Positions 25,880 to 34,429 are shown, counted from the stretch's first letter. The stretch is 64,000 bases of DNA from Streptomyces cacaoi (GCF_006539165.1 NZ_BJMM01000016.1:54965-118964); one strand, 5' to 3'. The notes: generated by a model not told the origin, from the sequence alone. A program made the numbers and translations.

Positions 25880-26422
25880 TCACCACGCCTCGGCCAGCAG
25901 GGCACGGGTGTCGGCGAGCAGCTGCGGCAGCACCTTCGTCCGCCCCACGACGGGCATGAAGTTGCTGTCGCCGCCCCACCGCGGAACGACGTGCTGATGC
26001 AGATGCGCGGCGATCCCCGCGCCGGCGATGCTGCCCTGGTTGATGCCGAGGTTGAACCCGTGCGCCCCCGAGACGCGGCGGAGCACGGTCATCGCGCGCT
26101 GGGTGAACCGGGCCAGCTCGGCGGTCTCCGTCTCGGTCAGCTCCGTGTAGTCGGCGACGTGCCGGAACGGAAGCACCATGAGATGACCGGAGTTGTACGG
26201 GTAGAGATTGAGCACGGCGTAGACCTGCTCCCCGCGGGCGACGATCAGCCCGTCCTCGTCGGATTTCCCGGGGATCGCACAGAACGGGCAGCCGTCCTCG
26301 GCGCCGGGCCCGCTCGGCTTGTTCTCGCCCTGGATGTAGGCCATCCGGTGCGGGGTCCACAGGCGCTGGAACCCGTCCGGGTCCCCCACTCCGATCTGCT
26401 GCTCCGGCTCTCCACTCGTCAT
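25880..26422 (-). CDS. HIT-family nucleotide phosphorylase/hydrolase (Ap4A phosphorylase-like)
   Basis: A 180-residue HIT protein with the catalytic histidine triad AHLHQHVVPRWGGDSNF and the zinc-type Cys pair in GCPFCAI. The extended core (NLYPYNSGHLMVLPFRHVADYTEL) matches the mycobacterial diadenosine tetraphosphate phosphorylase group as I recall it, so degradation of dinucleoside polyphosphates is likely. I chose the ATG at 26422 behind AAGGTGG rather than the GTG three codons earlier. It follows thrS on the same strand, a conserved actinobacterial pairing next to the PIM genes. Confidence 0.88.
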   Translation of the reverse strand: MTSGEPEQQIGVGDPDGFQRLWTPHRMAYIQGENKPSGPGAEDGCPFCAIPGKSDEDGLIVARGEQVYAVLNLYPYNSGHLMVLPFRHVADYTELTETETAELARFTQRAMTVLRRVSGAHGFNLGINQGSIAGAGIAAHLHQHVVPRWGGDSNFMPVVGRTKVLPQLLADTRALLAEAW

Positions 26423-26460
26423 GGTCGCCACCTTATGCGTCCGTCCCCGGTGGACACGAC

Positions 26461-26491
26461 GAGGGGGCGGCCCGGCGGGAGCCGCCCCCTC
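26461..26491 (-). terminator. Hairpin after thrS
   Basis: An 11-bp stem (GAGGGGGCGGC and complement) with a 9-base loop, between thrS and the HIT gene. Confidence 0.7.
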
Positions 26492-26506
26492 CTGCGTCCA
26501 CGGGCC

Positions 26507-28489
26507 CTACACCTGGACCCGGCGCTCCACCGCGTCGGCGATCTCGGCGAGCGCCTCGTCCTGCGGGATGCCGTTCTTCTGCGAGCCGTCCCGGTACCGG
26601 AAGGAGACGGCACCGTTCGCGACGTCCTCGTCACCGGCGATCACCATGAACGGGATCTTGGCCTTCTGCGCGTTGCGGATCTTCTTCTGCATCCGGTCGG
26701 ACGAGGAATCCACCTCCATCCGCAGCCCCTTGGCCTTGGCGGCGGCGGCGAACTCCGTCAGATACGGCACATGGTCGTCCCCGATCGGGATCCCGACGGC
26801 CTGCACCGGCGCGAGCCAGGCCGGGAAGGCCCCCGCGTAGTGCTCCAACAGGACGGCGAAGAACCGCTCGATGGAGCCGAAGAGCGCGCGGTGGATCATC
26901 ACCGGCTGCTGCCGCGAGCCGTCGGCCGCGGTGTACTCCAGCTCGAAGCGCTGCGGCTGCTGGAAGTCGACCTGGATCGTGGACATCTGCCAGGTACGGC
27001 CGATGGCGTCCCGCGCCTGGACGGAGATCTTCGGCCCGTAGAAGGCCGCACCCCCGGGGTCCATGACCAGCTCCAGGCCCTGCTTGCCGGCCGCCTGCCG
27101 CAGCGCGTCGGTGGCCTCTTCCCACTCCTCGTCGGTCCCCATGAACTTGTCCGACTCCGGGTCCCGGGTGGACAGCTCCAGATAGAAGTCGCTGAGGCCG
27201 TAGTCGCGCAGCAGGTTCAGGACGAACGTGAGCAGGTTGTCCAGCTCGTCCGGCATCTGCTCCTTGGTGCAGTAGATGTGCGAGTCGTCCTGGGTGAAGC
27301 CGCGCGCCCGCGTCAGCCCGTGCACCACACCGGACTTCTCGTACCGGTAGACGGTCCCGAACTCGAAGAGCCGCAGCGGCAGTTCGCGGTACGACCGGCC
27401 ACGGGCCCGGAAGATCAGGTTGTGCATCGGGCAGTTCATCGCCTTGAGGCGGTAGTTCTGCTCGTCGAACTCCAGGGGCGGGAACATGCCCTCGGCGTAG
27501 TGCGGCAGATGCCCCGAGATCTCGAAGAGCCGCTCCTTCGTGATGTGCGGGGTGTTCACGAAGTCGTACCCCGCCTCCTCGTGCCGCCGGCGCGAGTAGT
27601 CCTCCATCACCTTGCGGACGACGCCGCCCTTGGGGTGGAAGACGGCCAGACCCGAGCCCAGTTCCTCCGGGATGGAGAAGAGATCCAGCTCCGTGCCGAG
27701 CTTGCGGTGATCGCGCTTCTCGGCCTCGGCGAGGAACTCCAGATACGCCTTCAGCTCGTCCTTGCTGGGCCACGCGGTGCCGTAGATCCGCTGGAGCTGC
27801 GGGTTCTTCTCGCTGCCACGCCAGTACGCGGCGGCCGACCGCATCAGCTTGAAGGCCGGGATCAGCCGGGTGCTCGGCAGATGCGGGCCGCGGCACAGGT
27901 CCTTCCAGCACAGCTCGCCGGTCTTGGCGTCGAGGTTGTCGTAGATGGTCAGCTCGCCGCCGCCCACCTCGGCCGAGGCACCCTCGGCGGCCTCGGCCGC
28001 ACCGCCCTTGAGCCCGATCAGCTCCAGCTTGTACGGCTCACCGGCCAGCTCGGCGCGGGCGTCCTCGTCGCTGGTGACCCGCCGGGAGAAGCGCTGCCCC
28101 TGCTTCTGGATCTGCTGCATCTTCTTCTCGATGCGCTTGAGATCCTCGGGCGTGAACGGCTCGGCGACATCGAAGTCGTAGTAGAAACCGTCCTTGATCG
28201 GCGGCCCGATGCCGAGCTTGGCCTCCGGGAACAGCTCCTGGACGGCCTGCGCCATCACATGCGCGGTGGAGTGCCGCAGAATGGCCAGCCCGTCCTCGCT
28301 GGTGATCTCGACGGGTTCGACCTCGTCCCCGTCGGCGACGGCGTACGCGAGGTCCTTGAGTTCCCCGCCGACCCGCGCGGCGATCACGGACCGCTCCCCC
28401 TCGAAGAGCGCACCGGCCGTAGTGCCCGTCGTCACCACGCGCTCTTCCCGCTCGGAATCGCGTTGGATGGTCACTCGGGCATCTGACAC
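26507..28489 (-). CDS. thrS: Threonyl-tRNA synthetase
   Basis: A 660-residue class II synthetase. The order is N-terminal TGS-type domain (residues 1-70), editing domain with HSTAHVMAQAVQELFP (HxxxH zinc/editing site), catalytic core with MNCPMHNLIFR, YRELPLRLFEFGTVYRYEKSG and GLTRARGFTQDDSHIYC, and the anticodon-binding domain from about residue 560. I chose the GTG at 28489 with GGAGAG four bases upstream; the frame is open to 28525. No T-box or other leader signature was recognised upstream. Confidence 0.97.
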   Translation of the reverse strand: MSDARVTIQRDSEREERVVTTGTTAGALFEGERSVIAARVGGELKDLAYAVADGDEVEPVEITSEDGLAILRHSTAHVMAQAVQELFPEAKLGIGPPIKDGFYYDFDVAEPFTPEDLKRIEKKMQQIQKQGQRFSRRVTSDEDARAELAGEPYKLELIGLKGGAAEAAEGASAEVGGGELTIYDNLDAKTGELCWKDLCRGPHLPSTRLIPAFKLMRSAAAYWRGSEKNPQLQRIYGTAWPSKDELKAYLEFLAEAEKRDHRKLGTELDLFSIPEELGSGLAVFHPKGGVVRKVMEDYSRRRHEEAGYDFVNTPHITKERLFEISGHLPHYAEGMFPPLEFDEQNYRLKAMNCPMHNLIFRARGRSYRELPLRLFEFGTVYRYEKSGVVHGLTRARGFTQDDSHIYCTKEQMPDELDNLLTFVLNLLRDYGLSDFYLELSTRDPESDKFMGTDEEWEEATDALRQAAGKQGLELVMDPGGAAFYGPKISVQARDAIGRTWQMSTIQVDFQQPQRFELEYTAADGSRQQPVMIHRALFGSIERFFAVLLEHYAGAFPAWLAPVQAVGIPIGDDHVPYLTEFAAAAKAKGLRMEVDSSSDRMQKKIRNAQKAKIPFMVIAGDEDVANGAVSFRYRDGSQKNGIPQDEALAEIADAVERRVQV

Positions 28490-28615
28490 CGGTCTCTCCT
28501 GACTCTGTCCGGGATACGCGGACACTCGCCGCGCGCTGGAATCGTACCGAGCACGCGCCCCGGACCGCGAAACGGTTGTCCGCCCTCCCCGCCCGGACGT
28601 GACCGGCCGAACACG

Positions 28616-28649
28616 AAAAAGGCCGCCCCGTCCTGGACGGGAGCGGCCT
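28616..28649 (-). terminator. Intrinsic terminator of the first tRNA-Val(CAC)
   Basis: A GC-rich hairpin of about 12 bp with one bulge, followed on the minus strand by five T residues (AAAAA at 28616-28620 on the plus strand). It lies just downstream of the tRNA. Confidence 0.85.
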
Positions 28650-28666
28650 CGGTGAGGAACTCGGGG

Positions 28667-28738
28667 TGGGCGATACTGGGTTCGAACCAGTGACCTCTTC
28701 GGTGTGAACGAAGCGCTCTCCCACTGAGCTAATCGCCC
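28667..28738 (-). tRNA. tRNA-Val (anticodon CAC)
   Basis: A 72-base cloverleaf without encoded CCA. The acceptor GGGCGAT pairs with ATCGCCC, the discriminator is A, and the anticodon loop TTCACAC sits on the CTTCG/CGAAG stem, giving CAC. It differs by one base from the second copy at 29356-29427. Confidence 0.96.
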
Positions 28739-28789
28739 CGGGTGGCCCGCCTTTCGGCGTGCGGCACGTGCAGAACCATACAGTGCTCC

Positions 28790-29251
28790 TCAGCCTTCAT
28801 CCAAACCTCTGCGCAGCGCAGCCCGCAGCCCCCGCTGCCCGGCCCGCATCATCAGCGTGTGGTTGACGACGAAGAACGGCCGCCCGGGGATCGCCAGCAG
28901 CCGCAACAGCCGCCTGCGCGCCTCGACCTCCTGCGCGAACAGCGCGACCGCCCCGTCACCGCACGGCCGCACCGTCCACCGCGCCCAGCCCTCGATGTCC
29001 CCGCTCAGCACGATCTCCAGCACCCGGGCCGCCGGATCCCGGCGCATCACCCAGGCGGTCACCCGCAGTTCGAAGGGGAGCACCGAGCGGATACGCCCCC
29101 GCCCGCCGTCGGCACCGCCCATCACCACGCCCCGCACCTGCGGCCACCACCGCGGGTACTCCTCGGCCCGTTCGAGCACGGAGTAGACCTGGTCCGGCGG
29201 CGCCTCCAGCGTCCAACGCGCCTGGAAGCGATAGCGGTTGTGCCCCAACAC
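28790..29251 (-). CDS. SRPBCC (START/polyketide cyclase-like) family protein
   Basis: A 153-residue protein with the SRPBCC helix-grip fold: FQARWTLEAPPDQVYSVLERAEEYPRWWPQVRGV at the N terminus and a long C-terminal helix (VVNHTLMMRAGQRGLRAALRRGL). Such proteins bind hydrophobic ligands; no enzyme activity can be assigned. The GTG at 29251 (GGAGG four bases upstream) or the TTG next to it is the start. It lies between two tRNA-Val(CAC) genes on the same strand. Confidence 0.83.
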   Translation of the reverse strand: MLGHNRYRFQARWTLEAPPDQVYSVLERAEEYPRWWPQVRGVVMGGADGGRGRIRSVLPFELRVTAWVMRRDPAARVLEIVLSGDIEGWARWTVRPCGDGAVALFAQEVEARRRLLRLLAIPGRPFFVVNHTLMMRAGQRGLRAALRRGLDEG

Positions 29252-29311
29252 CCAACCTCCGCGGGGAGAGCCGGCGAACACCTCTCGCCGGACGGAACCG
29301 GCCCACGACAG

Positions 29312-29341
29312 AAGCCCGGCAGTCGGTCGACTGCCGGGCTT
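29312..29341 (-). terminator. Hairpin after the second tRNA-Val(CAC)
   Basis: A 14-bp stem (AAGCCCGGCAGTCG and complement) with a minimal loop, 15 bases downstream of the tRNA. Confidence 0.8.
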
Positions 29342-29355
29342 CTGCCTGCGATACG

Positions 29356-29427
29356 TGGGCGATACTGGGTTCGAACCAGTGACCTCTTCGGTGTGAACGA
29401 AGCGCTCTCCCGCTGAGCTAATCGCCC
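29356..29427 (-). tRNA. tRNA-Val (anticodon CAC), second copy
   Basis: A 72-base cloverleaf with the same acceptor stem, anticodon loop TTCACAC and T arm as the copy at 28667-28738; one substitution in the D region. CCA is not encoded. Confidence 0.96.
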
Positions 29428-29473
29428 GCTGGCGGGGTCAACATTACCCCATGTCAGCGGGTGCTCCGGACCA

Positions 29474-29785
29474 TCACGAGCGCCCCTTGCGGGCCCGCCG
29501 TTCCGCACGGCGGCGCTTCATCCACTGTGTCCCTTCGTGCACCTTCTGTTTCGTCCACCGCAGCACGTGCTGCGCCCAGACGAACTCGGTGCCCCATACA
29601 GCCATGCCGCCGAAGATCACGAGCCAGCCGGGTCCGGGCAGCGGGAGCATGATGACGCCGGCGACCACGACGGCCAGACCCACCAGGAAGATCCCGGCAC
29701 GCCAGCTCAGATGGAGCGGCCTGGACGCCTGCACGAAGGCCGGTGCCCGCGAGCCAAGTGGCTTCTCGTCACTCTCCGCGCCCAT
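29474..29785 (-). CDS. Small membrane protein of the TIGR02611 (PGPGW) family
   Basis: A 103-residue protein with two closely spaced helices (GIFLVGLAVVVAGVIMLPLPGPGWLVIFGGMAVWG) containing the PGPGW motif, then a basic C terminus (KRRRAERRARKGRS). The function of the family is unknown. The ATG at 29785 is the likely start, although no strong ribosome-binding site is visible; the frame is open to 29848. It is divergent from ssgB. Confidence 0.8.
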   Translation of the reverse strand: MGAESDEKPLGSRAPAFVQASRPLHLSWRAGIFLVGLAVVVAGVIMLPLPGPGWLVIFGGMAVWGTEFVWAQHVLRWTKQKVHEGTQWMKRRRAERRARKGRS

Positions 29786-29986
29786 GAGGGACAAGGTACC
29801 GGACCCCTTCCGGACACCGCGGTTCACTGGATCGGGGGCATGCTGCAAACCCTACAAGAGCCATATGAAGGACCTGATTCCGCACAAATCCGGCAGAGGG
29901 GTTTACAACCGACGCGTAGGTGGCATGTCGAAGTTCGCCGACGTGCGAATCCCCGAGCGCACACTGAGCGAAAGGCCCTGGCGCTT

Positions 29987-30400
29987 ATGAACACAACGGT
30001 GAGCTGCGAGCTGCACCTGCGCCTCGTTGTTTCGAGCGAGTCGTCACTGCCTGTACCTGCGGGCCTGCGGTACGACACGGCGGACCCCTACGCCGTGCAC
30101 GCCACCTTCCACACCGGTGCCGAGGAGACCGTCGAGTGGGTCTTCGCCCGCGATCTCCTGGCCGAGGGCCTCCATCGGCCCACGGGCACCGGGGACGTCC
30201 GAGTCTGGCCATCCCGCAGTCACGGCCAGTCCGTGGCCTGCATCGCCCTCAGTTCCCCGGAGGGCGAGGCACTGCTCGAAGCCCCGGCGCGGGCACTGGA
30301 ATCCTTCCTCAAGCGAACCGACGCGGCCGTGCCGCCCGGTACCGAACACCGTCACTTCGACCTCGACACCGAGCTCTCGCACATCCTCGCCGAGAGCTGA
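29987..30400 (+). CDS. ssgB: Sporulation-specific cell division protein SsgB
   Basis: A 137-residue SsgA-like protein, practically identical to SsgB of streptomycetes as I remember it (MNTTVSCELHLRLVVSSESS, YDTADPYAVHATFHTG, HRHFDLDTELSHILAES). SsgB localises with SsgA and recruits FtsZ to future septum sites during sporulation of aerial hyphae. The ATG at 29987 follows AAAGG. It is monocistronic, with two or three hairpins downstream. Its presence is strong evidence for a morphologically complex actinomycete. Confidence 0.97.
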   Translation: MNTTVSCELHLRLVVSSESSLPVPAGLRYDTADPYAVHATFHTGAEETVEWVFARDLLAEGLHRPTGTGDVRVWPSRSHGQSVACIALSSPEGEALLEAPARALESFLKRTDAAVPPGTEHRHFDLDTELSHILAES

Positions 30401-30412
30401 GGCCGCCGGTCG

Positions 30413-30445
30413 CCGCAGCCGTCCGACTCGGGGCGACGGCTGCGG
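30413..30445 (+). terminator. First hairpin downstream of ssgB
   Basis: An 11-bp stem (CCGCAGCCGTC and complement) with an 11-base loop, 12 bases after the ssgB stop. Confidence 0.7.
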
Positions 30446-30483
30446 GGCCCGGCACCGTGTGCCGCTCGCGACCGCGACCGGCA

Positions 30484-30540
30484 CACACACAGCGACGCCG
30501 CCACCGTGTACCTCACGCGGTGGCGGCGTCGCTGTGTGTG
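30484..30540. terminator. Large perfect hairpin downstream of ssgB
   Basis: A perfect 23-bp inverted repeat with an 11-base loop. Each arm has an outer (CA)n tract and an inner GC-rich core containing GCGACGCCGCCACCG. No T-run follows. Probably a strong terminator insulating ssgB from the CGNR gene. Confidence 0.8.
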
Positions 30541-30647
30541 CACCCGGCCAACGGGCCCGTACGAGAGCGCCGTTCCGCCGCCGGTGAGCGACTAGCCTTG
30601 CCGCATCATCAGGCCGCAAGGCGCCCCGGATACGGCAGGAGCGACCC

Positions 30648-31220
30648 GTGCAGCTCAACCACGACACCCGGTGCGCGCTCGACCAGGCTGTCGGTCTGCT
30701 GAACACGGTCGCGGACGGCGACCGGGACGACAGCCTGGCGAGCGTGGCGGATCTGGCGGAGTTCGTGGAGCGCCACAGCCTCAGCGACGTCGGTCCGCTC
30801 ACCGCCGAGGATCTGGAAGCGGTACGCACCGTACGGGAGCGGTTCGCGCAGGTCTTCGAGGCCGAGGACGCCCGGAGCGCGGCCCGGCTGATCAACGCGC
30901 TCGTCGCCGAGGCGGGTACGACACCGCAGCTCACCGACCACGACGGCTACGACTGGCACGTGCACTACTTCGCGCCCGGCTCGTCCGTCGCCCAGCACCT
31001 GGCCGCCGACGGCGGCATGGCGCTGGCCTTCGTCCTCGTCTCCGGGGAGCGCGACCGGCTGCGCCGGTGTTCGGCGCCGGACTGCCGGCGCGCGTTCGTC
31101 GACCTCTCGCGCAACCGCTCGCGGCGCTACTGCGACAGCCGTACCTGCGGCAACCGGCTGCACGTGGCCGCCTACCGTGCGCGGCAGCGCGGGTCGGCAG
31201 GGGCCACGGCCCGGAGTTGA
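30648..31220 (+). CDS. CGNR zinc-finger (ABATE domain) protein
   Basis: A 190-residue probable regulator. The N-terminal ABATE domain contains ALDQAVGLLNTVADG and a central LTAEDLEAVRTVRERFAQVF helix; the C-terminal zinc finger has four cysteines, RRCSAPDCRRAFVD and RRYCDSRTCGNR, ending in the CGNR box. Such proteins are thought to be stress- or ligand-responsive transcription factors. The GTG at 30648 follows AGGAG. Nothing suggests the target. Confidence 0.88.
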   Translation: MQLNHDTRCALDQAVGLLNTVADGDRDDSLASVADLAEFVERHSLSDVGPLTAEDLEAVRTVRERFAQVFEAEDARSAARLINALVAEAGTTPQLTDHDGYDWHVHYFAPGSSVAQHLAADGGMALAFVLVSGERDRLRRCSAPDCRRAFVDLSRNRSRRYCDSRTCGNRLHVAAYRARQRGSAGATARS

Positions 31221-31224
31221 GGGG

Positions 31225-31416
31225 TCACAGGAGCAGCAGGTCGTGTACGCCGGTGAGGCCGAGCAGCAGGGCGATCACGGCGAGGAAGAGCATCAACGGG
31301 GGCTGGGAGAGGGCGTAGAGACAGCCCTTGGTTTCGGTGAGCGGCGTCGGCTCCGGGTCGGAGGTTACGGGCGGCGGTTCGGCGGGCTCGATCACGGAGT
31401 TCGGCGTCGTGTCCAT
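31225..31416 (-). CDS. Small single-pass membrane protein
   Basis: A 63-residue protein with a Pro/Glu/Thr-rich N terminus (residues 1-30), the motif KGCLYALSQPPLMLFL and one helix (LMLFLAVIALLLGLTGV) ending LHDLLLL-like at the C terminus. The function is unknown. It converges on the CGNR gene with four bases between stops, and the coding pattern fits the neighbours. Confidence 0.6.
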   Translation of the reverse strand: MDTTPNSVIEPAEPPPVTSDPEPTPLTETKGCLYALSQPPLMLFLAVIALLLGLTGVHDLLLL

Positions 31417-31544
31417 CGCGCCGTGATCATGTCGCAGCCCGCTGCCGCGCCGTTCTCAACGTGCCTCGTTCGGCGGGGAGTTGGCGGAAGAGCCCGCCGC
31501 GCGGGGCCGGACGTGCTAGGCCGTGCCCGCCCTCCGGGGCCGGG

Positions 31545-32015
31545 TCAGATGCCGTGTTTCTTGAGGATGGCCTCGATGTCGGAGAAGTCCTCGTCGCCGC
31601 CGGAGGAGGCCGTGGGCTGCTTTCCTGCGGCCGGCTTGCGGGCGGGCGGGCCGGACGTGCCCAGTGCGGGGGTGTCGGCGGCCGGCTCGGTGGCGCGGCG
31701 CTCCGTGCGGGAGGAGGCGGCGCCCGTGCTGCGCCGGCCGGCGAAGCGGGCGATCACATAGAGGACGACGGCGCAGGCCAGGACGGCGAAGCCCGCCCAG
31801 ACGGTGGGCTTGAGCACCAGGTCGGCGGCCCAGCTGCCGAAGGCCCGGACGATCTTGCCGCCGAGGCCGACCAGGCCCGACATCGCCAGCCCGACCGGCA
31901 GCAGGGAGACGGCGGCGATGCGCGTCGCCGCGACGAAGCGCCGGCGCCAGGCCGTCAGGAAGGCGACGGCGAGCCCGGCGGCGGAGAGGGCGGCGCAGAC
32001 GGTCGTGGTCAGCAT
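31545..32015 (-). CDS. Membrane protein of unknown function
   Basis: A 156-residue protein with three or four hydrophobic segments in residues 1-92 (TVCAALSAAGLAVAFLTAW, IAAVSLLPVGLAMSGLVGLGG, VWAGFAVLACAVVLYVIARF), then a disordered Ser/Ala/Pro linker and a conserved-looking acidic end, DEDFSDIEAILKKHGI. The end motif suggests a protein-binding peptide. Probably conserved among streptomycetes; no function recognised. Confidence 0.72.
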   Translation of the reverse strand: MLTTTVCAALSAAGLAVAFLTAWRRRFVAATRIAAVSLLPVGLAMSGLVGLGGKIVRAFGSWAADLVLKPTVWAGFAVLACAVVLYVIARFAGRRSTGAASSRTERRATEPAADTPALGTSGPPARKPAAGKQPTASSGGDEDFSDIEAILKKHGI

Positions 32016-32117
32016 GTCTCCATCGTCGCACCCGTCCCGCGGTACGGGCCACGGAACGGAGCGGGATCAGGGGCATCTCGGGGTCGGGGCCCTCCTCGCG
32101 GCTGAGAGACTGTCCCC

Positions 32118-32648
32118 ATGGACACCAGCACCACTGCCGGCTCCGCCGCCGCACGCCCCGACCGCGCCGTTCTCGACGTCTGGTGCGAGTTGCAGTGCCC
32201 CGACTGCCACCGGGCACAGGACGATCTTCGTGCGCTGCGCGAGCGCTACGGTGACGCGCTGGAGATCCGGCTGCGGCACTTCCCCCTGGAGCGGCACAAG
32301 CACGCCTACGCCGCCGCCCAGGCGTACGAGGAGGCGTATGCGCAGGGCCGGGGGCAGGCGTACGAGGAGGCCGTGCTGGCGCGCACCGGTGAGCTGGGCG
32401 AGCGGGGCGAGCAGGTGCTGGTCGAGGTGGCGGCCGAACTCGGCCTGGACGCCGGGGAATTCGAGTCGGCGCTCATCGACGGCCGGCATCTGCTGGCGGT
32501 GGACGCGGACCAGGCGGAGGGCCAGGCGATCGGTGTGACCGGTACGCCGACGTATGTCATCGACGGCGAGCGGCTGGACGGCGGCAAGAGCCAGGAGGGG
32601 CTGCGCGAGCGGATCGAGGAGATCGCCGACCGGCTGCTGGGCCGGTAG
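32118..32648 (+). CDS. DsbA-family thioredoxin-fold oxidoreductase
   Basis: A 176-residue thioredoxin-fold protein with the active site CPDC (CELQCPDCHRAQDDL, about residues 33-36) and the cis-proline loop GVTGTPTYVIDG. There is no signal peptide or membrane helix, so it should act in the cytoplasm, closer to FrnE/2-hydroxychromene-carboxylate isomerase-like DsbA relatives than to periplasmic DsbA. The ATG at 32118 is the likely start. It converges on the GNAT gene with 21 bases between stops. Confidence 0.85.
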   Translation: MDTSTTAGSAAARPDRAVLDVWCELQCPDCHRAQDDLRALRERYGDALEIRLRHFPLERHKHAYAAAQAYEEAYAQGRGQAYEEAVLARTGELGERGEQVLVEVAAELGLDAGEFESALIDGRHLLAVDADQAEGQAIGVTGTPTYVIDGERLDGGKSQEGLRERIEEIADRLLGR

Positions 32649-32669
32649 CCGCGGCCCAGCAGGGGTGTC

Positions 32670-33524
32670 TCAGCCCAGCCGTTTCGCGTAGTGCTGCTCG
32701 ACGGTCCGGTAGTGCAGTGAGGTGTACAGCCCGCGTGCGCGCGGGTTGTCGGCGAAGACGTTGAGGCCGAGCCGGCCGGCGCCCGCGTCCAGGCAGACCC
32801 GTTCGGCCAGCAGCATCAGCGCGCGGCCGTGGCCGCGGCCGCGCCGCTCCTCGGCGACCTCGACGTCGTAGACCCAGGCGTCCACGTCCGGCCGGGGCAG
32901 CGCGCGGTAGCCGATCCACAGGGTGCCCACGTCGACGCCCTCGTGGACGAGGACGCGCAGGGCGGCGTCGCGGCCGGCGGCGCCGTCGGGGAGCTGGGTG
33001 CGCAGCGTGTGCGCCGAGACCTGCTGTGCCTGTTCCTCGGTGAGGCCGCGCTCGACGAGGCCGGCGCGGAAGGAGGCCGCGTTCTTCTCCCACCAGGCCG
33101 GGAACTCCGCCGCCGACATGGGCCGGGCGCTGCTGCCCTGCGGCAGGTCCGGTGCGGTGTGCAGCTGCTTGACCATGTGAGTGCTGCGGTGCCGGTAGCC
33201 GAGGGCGGTGAGCAGGCGCTCGGCCGGGGCGGGCCCGTCCGCGCTCTCCGGGCCGAGCGGCACGCCGGCGTCGATATGGGCGCAGCCCCAGCCGCGCAGC
33301 ACCTCCTCGGCCGCGAGGAGGGCCACCGTGGCGCGGCCTCTGCGGCGCTCGTCCGGCTCGACGTGCAGCTCCCGCACCTGGCCGACCGGGGGGCGTCCGG
33401 GTACGGGCCCGGTGAGCCGGACGGAGCCCACCGGGCGGGAGTTGACGTGGATGGCGAAGGCCCGCGACCGGCCCCCACCCTCGGTGGTGGTCTCGGGGCC
33501 GGCGGGGCGGAGAGTCGTGGTCAC
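32670..33524 (-). CDS. Double-GNAT-domain acetyltransferase
   Basis: A 284-residue protein with two GNAT domains. The N-terminal half has VRELHVEPDERRRGRATVALL (acetyl-CoA loop) and the C-terminal half has VYDVEVAEERRGRGHGRALMLLAE followed by LGLNVFADNPRARGLYTSLHYRTVEQHYAK, the clearer catalytic domain. Tandem GNAT architecture resembles mycothiol synthase, but MshD signatures are not evident. The substrate is unknown. Confidence 0.83.
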   Translation of the reverse strand: MTTTLRPAGPETTTEGGGRSRAFAIHVNSRPVGSVRLTGPVPGRPPVGQVRELHVEPDERRRGRATVALLAAEEVLRGWGCAHIDAGVPLGPESADGPAPAERLLTALGYRHRSTHMVKQLHTAPDLPQGSSARPMSAAEFPAWWEKNAASFRAGLVERGLTEEQAQQVSAHTLRTQLPDGAAGRDAALRVLVHEGVDVGTLWIGYRALPRPDVDAWVYDVEVAEERRGRGHGRALMLLAERVCLDAGAGRLGLNVFADNPRARGLYTSLHYRTVEQHYAKRLG

Positions 33525-33575
33525 CCCGGGGTTCTACCCCGGGCGTCCGGCTCCCGTCACCCGAATTGCGGCCGT

Positions 33576-33601
33576 GCGCCCGGCAGTTACCGGCCGGGCG
33601 C
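33576..33601 (-). terminator. Hairpin after pabC
   Basis: A 9-bp GC stem (GCGCCCGGC and complement) with an 8-base loop, seven bases downstream of the aminotransferase stop. Confidence 0.6.
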
Positions 33602-33607
33602 GGAAGG

Positions 33608-34429
33608 TCACGGGTCGAGGTCGTCGGCTGAGCGTTCCGCGAAGACGCGCATGGCCTTGGCGGTGACGGGGCCCGGGGTGCCGGGCAGGGCACGGCCGTC
33701 GAGCCGGCCGACGGCCTGGACATCGCGGAGGGTGGACGTCAGAAAGATCTCGTCGGCCCGCTCCAGCACGTCCAGCGGCAGATCGGTCTCCTGGGCGCCG
33801 GTCCACTCCACGGTGAGCGCGCGGGTGATCCCCGCCAGGCAGCCCGAGGCGAGCGGCGGGGTGTGCAGCTCGCCGTCGAGCACCACGAAGACGTTGCTGC
33901 CCGTTCCCTCGCACAGCCTGCCGTGCGTGTTGGCGAACAGGGCCTCAGTGGCGGCCTGTTGGCGGGCCCGGGCGAGGGCGACGACGTTCTCGGCGTACGA
34001 GGTGGTCTTCAGCCCGGTCAGCGCGCCGCGCTCGTTGCGCGTCCAGGGCACGGTGATCGCCGAGGTGACGTCCGGGCGTGCGCTGGCCTCACCGAGGGCG
34101 ACGACCAGCGTGGGGGCGGCCTCGCCGCGGTCCGAACCGAGCGGGGACAGGCCGCCGGTGTAGGTGATGCGCAGCCGTCCGCGCGGCATGGGGTTCGCGC
34201 GGGTGACGGCCTCGCAGGCGTGGCGCACCTCGTCCAGGTCGGGCTCCGGCAGACCCATGCCGCGCGCGGAGGCGGCGAGCCTGTGCAGATGCCGGGTGAG
34301 GGCGAAGGAGGCGCCGTCGGTGGTCTTCACGGTCTCGAAGACACCGTCGCCGACGGTCAGTCCGTGGTCGAGCACGGAGACGTGCGCGCTGTGCGCGTCC
34401 CGAAGCGCGCCGTCGAGCCAGATCTTCAC
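33608..34429 (-). CDS. pabC: Aminotransferase class IV, probable 4-amino-4-deoxychorismate lyase
   Basis: A 273-residue PLP-dependent class IV protein. The N terminus IWLDGALRDAHSAHVSVLDHGLTVGDGVFETVK, the PLP lysine in TGLKTTSYAENVVAL and the substrate region CEGTGSNVFVVLDG are typical. It lies six bases downstream of the chorismate-binding enzyme on the same strand, so it most likely releases pyruvate to form p-aminobenzoate for folate. A branched-chain or D-amino-acid transaminase is the alternative on sequence alone. Confidence 0.88.
   Translation of the reverse strand: MKIWLDGALRDAHSAHVSVLDHGLTVGDGVFETVKTTDGASFALTRHLHRLAASARGMGLPEPDLDEVRHACEAVTRANPMPRGRLRITYTGGLSPLGSDRGEAAPTLVVALGEASARPDVTSAITVPWTRNERGALTGLKTTSYAENVVALARARQQAATEALFANTHGRLCEGTGSNVFVVLDGELHTPPLASGCLAGITRALTVEWTGAQETDLPLDVLERADEIFLTSTLRDVQAVGRLDGRALPGTPGPVTAKAMRVFAERSADDLDP

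Noticed and set aside
25991..28486. Plus-strand frame of about 830 codons opposite thrS
   Set aside because: Antisense artefact of a highly conserved synthetase gene.
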